From Spongilla lacustris (lineage: Eukaryota; Porifera; Demospongiae; Spongillida; Spongillidae), in NCBI GenBank assembly GCA_949361645.1, contig OX442416.1, positions 20,853,451 to 20,917,450 of the forward strand: 64,000 bases of DNA, written 5' to 3'. Below the pieces are notes generated by a model that saw only the letters and a list, made by a program, of their open reading frames with translations, made no database searches and was not told where the DNA came from. A program made the translations under genes and the position numbers. Shown here piece after piece: positions 35,026 to 43,867 of this stretch (its first letter is position 1; the number at the start of each line of letters is the position of its first letter).

Positions 35026-35626
35026 GTTAGCACTCTGGTCCAGGGAGAGGGCCATGGTCCCCCCTCCTCCCTCCCTCCCTCCCTCAGAGGAGGCCCAGAA
35101 CAGTGATGAAGATAAGGACAGACTCAGCAAGGTGACCCACACATACCAGTCTGAGAGGAAGGCGGAGCCAGCAGGCCTCTCTGACATGGGGGCCACCCTC
35201 ACCTTGGAGACAGAACAGTGCACTATGTAGAGCAAGTGGTTGTGTTGTGTGTATGTAGTGGTGGGTGCAAGTCCACATCATAAGCACCAAAATACATTTG
35301 GAACTTTATACATGACCAAGGTGGGCACCATTTAGAGTAAGGGAACATCCTCCCACTGTTCTGGGTCTCTATCACCACGTAGCTGTCATCTTTGGTGAGT
35401 CCATCGTAGTCCTCCAGACTGTAGGACACCACTCCTGCCCTCCCTGGTCTGGACCCCCCCATACCTCCAGAGGTGTTCTCCCTGGTAATAGTAGCCTAGC
35501 AACGACCTTGCAGGCCCCTCCCCCCTCTTCGAGAGGTGACCGTCAGAGTCCTGGGAGAGGAGTAGAACATGTACCATCTGTATTAGTATTATTAAACAAA
35601 AAAACAGCCCCGCCCCCATAACTTAC

Positions 35627-35700
35627 TTGCTTGAAACCAACATGACCTTCTTTGAGCAGCAGTTATGACAGAAGACCTTACCACATGACCGGCAGTGGTG
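35627..35700 (-). CDS. FYVE-type zinc finger exon
   Basis: On the minus strand, after CCCCATGTAG, the exon reads HHCRSCGKVFCHNCCSKKVM and ends at a GTAAGT donor. HHCRxCGxxFCxxC is the core of FYVE fingers, which bind phosphatidylinositol 3-phosphate on endosomes. The CC pair after xxFCxxC resembles FYCO1/RUFY-type fingers. No N-terminal half (W-x-x-D, first CxxC) or C-terminal RVC was recognised nearby, so the gene is partial. Its polypyrimidine tract is provided by the minisatellite at 35703-35887. Confidence 0.6.
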
Positions 35701-35702
35701 CT

Positions 35703-35887
35703 ACATGGGGAGGAGGGAGAGGGGATGGGGAGGAGGGAGATGGGATGGGGAGGAGGGAGAGGGGATGGTGAGGAGGAAGAGGGAATGGGGAGGAGGGAGA
35801 GGGAATGGGGAGGAGGGAGAGGGGATGGGGAGGAGGGAGAGGGGGTGGGGAGGAGGGAGGAGGGAGAGGGGGATGGGGAGGAGGCAG
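35703..35887 (+). repeat. Purine-rich minisatellite abutting the FYVE acceptor
   Basis: About ten copies of a 19-20-bp unit, GGGGAGGAGGGAGAGGGGAT, with variants. On the minus strand it is CCCCTCTCCCTCC-rich and directly forms the pyrimidine tract before the acceptor at 35701. Confidence 0.9.
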
Positions 35888-36225
35888 AGAGAAGACTTTG
35901 TTAAACGGTTCCCTAATATGACACATGGTGTGTTATCATCCCCTGCACATGACACCATCCCATACTATTCCCAGCCCTGGGTTACCCTGGGTTTTGTTGG
36001 ACCATCCCAGGTTGATAGGCTATTAACAATTTAATTCACAGTTGACTTGGTGGACCTGAATCTCAATGTTTGATAATAGCCAGCCTAATGTAACTGAACA
36101 CATGTTTCTGAGACTTATGATGTGTGTGTATATGTGTGTGTGTATGTGTGTGCATGTGTGTGGTTCAGTGGCTATTGGAAGGACCTAGGGCTGGTAGGTG
36201 GGAACATCCCTAGGCACCTCCCACC

Positions 36226-37460
36226 ACATTTCATAGGCACACATCACAGAACCACCTCCCTTCACACTTCATAGGCACACACATCACACAACCACCTCCC
36301 ATCACACTTCATAGGCACACACATCACACAACCACCTCCCATCACACTTCATAGGCACACACATCACACAACCACCTCCCATCACACTTCATAGGCACAC
36401 ACATCACACAACCACCTCCCTTCACACTTCATAGGCACACACATCACACAACCACCTCCCACCACACTTCATAGGCACACACATCACACAACCACCTCCC
36501 ACCACACTTCATAGGCACACACATCACACAACCACCTCCCACCACACTTCATAGGCACACACATCACACAACCACCTCCCATCACACTTCATAGGCACAC
36601 ACATCACAGAACCACCTCCCATCACACTTCATAGGCACACACATCACACAACCACCTCCCACCACACTTCATAGGCACACACATCACACAACCACCTCCC
36701 ATCACACTTCATAGGCACACACATCACAGAACCACCTCCCATCACACTTCATAGGCACACACATCACACAACCACCTCCCACCACACTTCATAGGCACAC
36801 ACATCACACAACCACCTCCCACCACACTTCATAGGCACACACATCACACAACCACCTCCCACCACACTTCATAGGCACACACATCACACAACCACCTCCC
36901 ATCACACTTCATAGGCACACACATCACACAACCACCTCCCTTCACACTTCATAGGCACACACATCACACAACCACCTCCCACCACACTTCATAGGCACAC
37001 ACATCACACAACCACCTCCCACCACACTTCATAGGCACACACATCACACAACCACCTCCCACCACACTTCATAGGCACACACATCACACAACCACCTCCC
37101 ATCACACTTCATAGGCACACACATCACACAACCACCTCCCACCACACTTCATAGGCACACACATCACACAACCACCTCCCATCACACTTCATAGGCACAC
37201 ACATCACACAACCACCTCCCTTCACACTTCATAGGCACACACATCACACAACCACCTCCCATCACACTTCATAGGCACACACATCACACAACCACCTTCC
37301 ACCACACTTCATAGGCACACACATCACACAACCACCTCCCACCACACTTCATAGGCACACACATCACACAACCACCTCCCACCACACTTCATAGGCACAC
37401 ACATCACACAACCACCTCCCACCACACTTCATAGGCACACACATCACACAACCACCTCCC
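36226..37460 (+). repeat. 40-bp minisatellite
   Basis: About 31 copies of a 40-bp unit containing ACCACCTCCCATCACACTTC and ATAGGCACACACATCACACA. The only frequent variation is ATC/ACC/TTC after CCTCCC and ACA/AGA at the end. High copy identity suggests recent homogenisation. No gene in this stretch. Confidence 0.95.
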
Positions 37461-37788
37461 ATCATGTAATAAGTTGGACCCCCACAGATAATGAGATGGA
37501 CACACACCCTCCCCCCATACATAATGAAGTGACCACTCCCCTCACACATGTACCATCTAATACATTATAAGCTCTTCTCATTCTCTCCACCTCTCACCCA
37601 CACCTTGGGTTGGGTGCTCTTGTATATACAGCCTACCTGGGACCATGACAAGCAAGGGAGGGAGGGAGAAGAGAGGAGAAGAGAGGAGAGGAGAGGGAGG
37701 GAGGAGGAGAGGGAGGAGGAGAGGGAGGGAGGAAGAAAGAATTCACCCCAGACACCTGTGTCCTTCAGGTAGTACCACTTACTACTAC

Positions 37789-38086
37789 GTTCTGACAGAT
37801 GCCATTGTAGGCCGAGGCCTTCTGCTTGAAATCCCCTTCTATCTGGGTCATGAGCTGGGGAGGAGGAAGAGGAAGTGGGGAGAGGGGAGGAGGAAGGAGG
37901 AGGAGGAGGAGAAGGAGGAGGGGAGAATTGTTCAAATGTTAACACACGTACACATGTAAGGTACCTTGCTGATAATATCAACAATGACAGGCAGCGGCTG
38001 TTTGAATGGGAATCGGGCCACCTCCCACTGAAACTTCTGGAGGTACAGTAGTACCCCGTGGTGTACCATGTGCTCCCTGTGCCAAC
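37789..38086 (-). CDS. ATP6V1C: V-type ATPase subunit C, two exons (partial)
   Basis: Minus-strand exon 38086-37965 reads HMVHHGVLLYLQKFQWEVA and RFPFKQPLPVIVDIISK, ending at AAG/GTACCT. Exon 37842-37789 (after CATGACCCAG) reads IEGDFKQKASAYNGICQN. Phases agree (0). The YLxKFQWxxAxxPxKQ block followed by a DxKxxASAYN helix is the signature of V-ATPase subunit C, the stalk protein that controls V1-Vo assembly in proton-pumping ATPases. The family is about 380 residues; only about 58 are seen. The 5' boundary lies in an array whose every unit carries a CTGCAG acceptor. Later C-terminal exons were not found. Confidence 0.7.
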
Positions 38087-38274
38087 CTGCAGGTCGCCAT
38101 GGAGACCTTCGTGCCAACCTGCAGGTCGCCATGGAGACCTTCGTGCCAACCTGCAGGTCGCCATGGAGACCTTCGTGCCAACCTGCAGGTCGCCATGGAG
38201 ACCTTCGTGCCTACCTGCAGGTTGCCATGGAGACCTTCGTGCCAACCTGCAGGTCGTCATGGAGACCTTCCGAT
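38081..38274 (-). repeat. Six copies of a 32-bp unit bearing a splice acceptor
   Basis: The plus-strand unit GCCAACCTGCAGGTCGCCAT plus GGAGACCTTCGT is repeated six times; the fifth and sixth differ slightly. On the minus strand each unit holds GACCTGCAG followed by GTTGGCAC, the presumed 3' splice site of the V-ATPase exon at 38086. The unit next to the exon (ending GTTGGCACAGGG) is the only one followed by the right reading frame. Confidence 0.9.
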
Positions 38275-38365
38275 GCTTTATCATCCCTACTGGCCACGGC
38301 AGCTGCCCCCTCTTTGGGGGTGGAGTTTCTGATGATCTCAGCTGGGCAAGCTTGCATACAACACT

Positions 38366-39092
38366 GTGAGGGGTGAGGGAGGGGAAGGAGAGGGAGGGAA
38401 GAGGAGAGGGAGGGGAGGAGAGGGAGGAGAGGGAGGGGAGGAGAGGGAGGGGAGGAGAGGGAGGGGAGGAGAGGGAGGGGAGGAGAGGGAGGGGGGTATG
38501 GGAGGACAGGGAGGGGAGGGGGAGAGCAGGAGAGGGAGGGGAGGAGAGGGAGGGGAGGAGAGGGAGGGGAGGAGAGGGAGGGGAGGAGAGGGAGGGGAGG
38601 AGAGGGAGGGGAGGAGAGGGAGGGGAGGAGAGGGAGGGGAGGAGAGGGAGGGGAGGGTATGGGAGGACAGGGGGAGGGGAGGGGAGGGAGGGGAGGAGAG
38701 GGAGGGGAGGGTATGGGAGGACAGGGAGGGGAGGGGAGGGGAGGGGAGGGGAGGGGAGGGGAGGGGAGGGGAGGGGAGGGGAGGGGAGGGGAGGGGAGGG
38801 GAGGGGAGGGGATGAGAGGGGAGGGGAGGGGAGGGGAGGGGAGGGGAGGGGAGGGGAGGGGAGGGGAGGGGAGGGGAGGGGAGGGGAGGGGAGGGGAGGG
38901 GAGGGGAGGGGAGGGGAGGGGAGGGGAGGGGAGTGGAGGGGAGGGGAGGGGAGGGGAGGGAGGGGAGGGAGGAGAGGGAGGGGAAGGGTATGGGAGGACA
39001 GGGAGGGGAGGGGAGGAGAGGGAGGGGAGGGTATGGGAGGACAGGGAGGGGAGGGGAGGGGAGGGGAGGGGAGGGGAGGAGGAACGAGAGAA
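38366..39092 (+). repeat. GGGGA-type purine array
   Basis: The left half alternates GGGAGGGGAGGAGA units with GGGTATGGGAGGACA inserts; the right half is nearly pure GGGGA pentamers. All-purine on one strand over more than 700 bp, it is capable of triplex or G-quadruplex structure. The long open frames on both strands (GRGGE, PSPPL) are composition artefacts. Confidence 0.95.
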
Positions 39093-39249
39093 CGGTGGGA
39101 GATGAAGAGAGACAAAAAGGGAAATTTGAGGGTGGAATACTAAAAACCGTTCTGGGTGCCCAGTGCTTGTATATATAGCACTTCACGTAACCAAAAGAAA
39201 TCCAAAAAACAGCTTACTCGCTGATACCTTTAGCTTTAGCTCCGTAAGT

Positions 39250-39320
39250 AGTCTCGTACCCAGACCTTGATTCCCACAATTACGGATCATCTATGGGAAC
39301 CAGGGTCTGGGTACGAGACT
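39250..39320. mobile_element. 71-bp MITE with AGTCTCGTACCCAGACC termini
   Basis: The perfect inverted ends AGTCTCGTACCCAGACC and GGTCTGGGTACGAGACT enclose 37 bp. CCGTA lies on both sides (39242-39246 and 39321-39325), compatible with a short target duplication. Single ends of the same motif occur at about 13199, 25125, 27840 and 30840, so the family is dispersed through the window. Confidence 0.75.
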
Positions 39321-39782
39321 CCGTAGGGCGAAGGGATGATGTCATTGGATTCTGTCGATCGATACTATCCAGATTGGGGTGCGATTGCGTCGACTCGTCG
39401 ACGTAAGATAATGAATAATCGAGTCACATGCATGCATGGGGCATTGAGTATCATGATGATGTCACTTTTTTTTTTTTTTTTTTTCCTTTACTTTAATGCT
39501 TTTACGTTTACATCAGGTTACAGAAACATAGATATTAATATCATCTAGCTCGTTAATTATAGGGCTTCTCTCCCGATCCTAACGACGTCACGTGTGCTGG
39601 GGGGCGGGTTTCTTGTCCACTTAATTAAGAATGAAATAGGGGTACGGGTTGCGTGAATCAGTTTCAGTTAAGTTAGTACTTGTCTGCAATTAAGGGGAAC
39701 AGGAAAACCTCTATGGACACGCTCCTCGGCTTGGTCTATGTATTATCTCCGGTCAAGCTGACTGAGTCTTCTTGCTTCTGCC

Positions 39783-40310
39783 ATGCGCGAGTTTGATGAA
39801 ATGCTAATGGAGGTGAGGCGGGGCAAGGTACAGTACACAGTCATGAAAGGAGGGAGGGATCAAGCGTTGCACCCAATTGTCCACGTAAAACAACCCTACT
39901 CCCAGAGTACAATGTTCCCAGCCACTCGTAAGTCTAATAGCCAGTCTATTGGTGACCTGAATTTTGCGGACTCACGTACTCCACCTGCTGTGTTCAGTGA
40001 TAGTGGGTACATGTACATGTGTGTGTGTTCACATGTGTGTGTGTGTTCATATGTGTGTGTGTGTGTGTGTGCTCACACGTGTATGAGACCCACACCGTTA
40101 GAATCAAGACTCTCAGATGGATACTGTGCGCGCTTAGTCTGTCAATCTGTTCAGATCATTAACAGCAGCTGCACAATATTCAGTACGATTCCAACCATCG
40201 ATCATGATGAATGGTTCCCAAAGAAGTCATCTGGCTCCGACGAACTTGAGATTAAGAGTGACAGGTTTTCTGCCCCGCCCCCTGCAGTGGAGGTGGAAAG
40301 CCTCAGAGGT
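39783..40310 (+). other. Open frame with possible first exon, unrecognised
   Basis: ATG 39783 opens MREFDEMLMEVRRGKVQYTV and HPIVHVKQPYSQSTMFP, later IGDLNFADSRTPPAVFSDSG. A second block reads IDHDEWFPKKSSGSDELEIK and APPPAVEVESLRG, ending at a GTGAGC donor. The two blocks lie in one frame but are joined by a GT-rich microsatellite, presumably intronic. At about 40367-40405 there is a degenerate copy of the 3' end of the DUF4139 exon (CATCAGACAGAACACAAG, then GTTAGCACTCTGG). Confidence 0.35.
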
Positions 40311-40542
40311 GAGCACACCTGGTCCCCAGTCCTCTGTGTCAGTTGTGTTTATGTAGCCTTAGATAGAAGTGAGTGCACCGCCATCAGACAGAACACAAGG
40401 TTAGCACTCTGGTGGGAGAGGCCATGTGTAGTTAAATGTTATTGCTAGAAGCTGATTGGATACGTGTACATACATTTAAGGTGTCTGTTTTAAGATGTAT
40501 ACTGGCATGGTGTAGACCTTTCACATATCCTGATGCCCACAG

Positions 40543-40690
40543 CTGACCCTGGTTGAACCCAACCTGAAGAGGCCAGAGATGCCCCATGGTTCTGTCTCCC
40601 TCAGTGAGCAGACCAACAACTTGGAGTGGCACCTCCCCCTCCCCCTTAACACAGAGGGGATCTCCAGGGAGTACCCTCCCAACTGCTTAT
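40543..40690 (+). CDS. DUF4139 protein, C-terminal exon
   Basis: After GATGCCCACAG the exon reads LTLVEPNLKRPEMPHGSVSL, then TNNLEWHLPLPLNTEGIS and REYPP. This matches the C-terminal strands of DUF4139 (V-x-L-x-EP, then NNxxEWxLxL, then Y-x-x-x-P). It is the likely continuation of the exons at 34699-35025, but about 100 residues between them are missing and a V-ATPase piece on the other strand intervenes. The 3' end is not precise. Confidence 0.55.
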
Positions 40691-41136
40691 GTGGCTGGAC
40701 TGCCTGGATTGTACATGTACATGTAGGAGGAACTGAGGTTGTTGGGATTATTCATTTTAGATTGTCATGTGGAGTTTGAGTTGTGTCAGCTGTTCCTATC
40801 AATGGTGCAATCTACATGTGTGACCTACATGTCTGCACCTATTCATCCAAAGGTTTAATCACATACAGATCTACATCCCTCAATTCCGTTCAGATCAGCA
40901 ATCCTATGATATCATATGTCGCTATCCTCGTTCCGTATGAGTTATTCATGATACCAGGTGGTACATGTATTTATGTGAAAGGCCCGCTTTCTGACGGCTT
41001 AAGATGCTACCGTCGACTTGGGGGAGAGTGGTCGTCAGTGTTAAATTGTTCATGATGCAAGTCAAAATGAAACCTGTGGAAATTTGTCGCGCGCAGGGAA
41101 AAATATATGCATAATATGCATAGTATATCTACTAAT

Positions 41137-41185
41137 ATTGGTCCAATCACGCAATGATGCGGCGATGCCTTGGCGCGCATGCGCA
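41137..41185 (+). promoter_or_regulatory. CCAAT pair and NRF1-type site upstream of the 41276 gene
   Basis: ATTGGTCCAAT (inverted and direct CCAAT boxes) is at about 41138-41148. GCGCATGCGC, the palindromic NRF1 site, is at 41175-41184. Both lie 90-140 bp before the ATG at 41276. This is the usual layout of a TATA-less housekeeping promoter, which supports that start. Binding is an inference. Confidence 0.6.
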
Positions 41186-41275
41186 GTTGTCGGTATTAAA
41201 GTAACAATTTGATAATTATATTTCGTTTTTCATGCTCCGAAAGACTCTGATATCCGATCGACTTAGAAACTCAAA

Positions 41276-43867
41276 ATGGCTGCTACTCCACTTGTTCGTG
41301 CATCAATAAGGACGAAGTTGCTAAACCTCTACGTGCAGCGGGAAACACAAGCACTGTTGTGTTTCCGCTGTCACGAAGGCTATGCCGTGCGCTGGCAGGT
41401 AAGGAGTGCCTGGCAGGTCTCTGTTTGCCTTCTTGCTTCCACCACTAGAATTTTCTATCATAATTACTGTACTTCCGTAGGGATCCCGCGGGCCTCTTTT
41501 AACACGCGCGTCACCCATGGAAGACGTGCGCAAGCGAATCGCCTCACAGGCGACATGTTACATGAAGCATCTACTCTCCAAACACGGTACGCCAGCAGAT
41601 ATATACGTGCTTGTATTGTGTTTGGGGTTATTGTAGTTTTAACTTCTAACGAAGCGTCGTCATGCTCGCGTTCTGGTCATGCACGTGTCCTAGCTGAAAA
41701 GGACAAAAGAACTACGGGTACCGGCCGGGTTGGGTGGTTCTTGTACTGTGTGGATACTTGCATTGCTTCCCACCCATGGCAAAACTGCAGAGCAAACCCC
41801 CTTGCCCCCGTCTCCACGGGTGTACTTCAGTTTACTCCCCCCCTTTGACCCCGTCTCCGCTGCCGTATGTCCCTTGCGTGTATAATATATACAGGCGACT
41901 GGTTGTAGAAATAAATAATAGTGAAAATTAATATTCATATTTGCATGGGTCTACACGTACGATGATGTAATGTACAAATCGAATTCATTAATGGTTTAAA
42001 ATAACCACGACATGTAATATGGCAAGCAGAGCACAATGGTATCCAACTCGTCTTTATAAATGCTCCTTTCCACTGCCTTCAGGGATAGCCAACCCCACGG
42101 AGGAGCATGCGCCCTTAACCAGGGACGGTAAGTGTTGAACCTATAACTGTGTAGGCATATAGTGCATGTAATACAGAAGATATGGTGTCACCTGACTGGC
42201 GTATTTGTGTGCAAGGCCTCCTGCCCTCTTGTGTTACCCCTCCCCGACATTTGCAATAGTGCTGCCTGAACCCCCTTAGTGCTGCCTGAACTCCCTTAGT
42301 GCCTGAACCCCCATAGTGCTGCCTGAACCCCCTTAGTGCTGCCTGAACCCCCTTAGTGCTATTTAACCCCACTGTGCATTACAGCACTTTGCACTACACC
42401 CACCCATTCCACTTGCTCATGCAACACGATCTGTGGTTCTGGCATGTGAATGCAGCATGTAAAAAAAGCCCTGTATTGGACTTCATATTTACTATTTCTA
42501 CTTATGCAGAGCTCAGGGCCCAGCAGCAAGAACGGAATGAACTTGTTGAAAGAGTGGCAGCTCGGGAAGAGAGGAATCAGGCCCCACCAGCACCAGCACC
42601 AGCTGATCTACCTGCCCCATCCACTCTTCCCGGCCCCTCAGCACGACCACCATCTGCACTGGAGAGGAGGGTAGCGGTCGTGGAGGCGACCCACCTCTCC
42701 AGAGGGGACGTGGAGGAGATCTTTCACACCATGTTTGCAGCCTACAGAGAGGACGTGGAAGAGATCTGCCACACCATGTTTGCGGCCTACATGGCAGGCC
42801 CTGCCCATGTGCAGCCCCCTGTCCTCCCTTCTGGCTCCTCCTCTCCCTCTGTTTACATTACTCCTCCACCCCCCCCTCCTGTCTCCGCTCCTCCTCCACC
42901 CCCACATGTCTCCCCTCCTCCACCCCCACATGTCTCCCCTCCTCCACCCCCACATGTCTCTCTTCCACCCCCACATGTCTCTCTTCCATCACCCCTATCA
43001 GCACCAGCAGTAGTGCACTGTGAGCCTATATTCAGGAGGCTCACGTATGGCTCGACCCCTCCTTCTCCAGTGATGGGTGCGGCAACAATGCCCGAGAGGG
43101 GGCAACACAGGGACTCTAGTTGTGTGCCCATGAGTGAGGTTGAGGTGACCCGACTTGGTGGTGTGGGTGAGCAGCTGGCCCAGCTAACGGGTGGGGCCAC
43201 ACCCTCGGGTGGTGCAGAAGCGTCTTCTGGTGGTGAGGGTGATGAGGGTGAGCTTACCCAGCAAACTGGTGGGTCCACCTCCTCTGGTGGTGGGAGTGGT
43301 GGTGGTGGGAGTGGCCCATTGGGTGGTGGTGGTGGGAGTGGCCCATTGGGTGGTGGTGGTGGGAGTGCCCAATTGGGTGCAAGGGACACCCCCATTGGTG
43401 AAGGGGGTGTCCCCTTGCATAGCGAGGGCGCCCCCCCTTGTGCATCAGGGGGTGCCCTCGAGAGTGAAGGGGGTATCCTCCCGAGTCCAGAGGATGCCCT
43501 CGTGTATTTTGAGGGCGCCTCCCATCGTGAGGGAGGCGCCCTCGAGAGTGCAGGGGGTGCCCTACCGAGTGCAGAGGGCACCCCCTGGGATTTAGGGGGC
43601 GCCCCTAGTGGTGATCGGGGCGCCCCCTTGGCCCCCCTGGGGGGTTGGGGGAGGGGCACCGCTGGTGGGGTGGGAACCACCAGCGGTGCCACTGCTCTGG
43701 GTGGGGTGGGAAGGGGGGGCGGGATGGGAAGGGAGGGTGGGAGGGGAGGGGAGGGTGGGTCGCGTGTGCCTATCTCTGAGGCTCAGCGTATTGCCTTAAA
43801 GGGCAAGCGTAGGGCTGAAGACCAGTCTATGCCACCGCGTGGTAAGAGGCCGCGCGGTGGTGAGTGA
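41276..43867 (+). CDS. Four-exon gene, 543-residue low-complexity protein, unrecognised
   Basis: Exons 41276-41398, 41481-41586, 42083-42127 and 42510-43867 have GT-AG introns with compatible phases (0, 1, 1) and total 1,632 nt, exactly 544 codons with TGA. The start context is TCAAAATGG. Residues 1-41 are basic with a CFRCHEGY motif. Residues 42-92 include MEDVRKRIASQATCYMKHLL. Exon 4 starts with a coiled coil (ELRAQQQERNELVERVAARE), then a tandemly duplicated DVEEI(F/C)HTMFAAY, a PPPPHVS repeat region, a long Gly/Glu/Ala/Pro-rich part, and a basic end (KGKRRAED, RGKRPRGGE) resembling a bipartite nuclear signal. No catalytic motif is seen. It may be a lineage-specific nuclear protein. Confidence 0.65.
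42244..42362 (+). repeat. 20-bp minisatellite TGCTGCCTGAACCCCCTTAG
   Basis: Six copies, one shortened (TAGTGCCTGAACCCCC), lie in the third intron of the gene at 41276. Confidence 0.9.

Noticed and set aside
35223..35619. Minus-strand frame (SYSLEDYDGLTKDDSYVVIE) as a continuation of V-ATPase C or the FYVE gene
   Set aside because: It does not match the next V-ATPase C segment or a FYVE C-terminus; it looks protein-like but could not be assigned.
37565..39186. Long proline/serine-rich (PSPPL) and GRGGE frames
   Set aside because: They are products of GGGGA and GGGAGGGGAGGAGA purine repeats; the real coding there is the V-ATPase C exons in another frame.
42638..43692. Minus-strand frames within the 41276-43867 gene
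   Set aside because: GC-rich repeated composition opens several frames; only the plus frame has agreeing splice phases, a start and a promoter.
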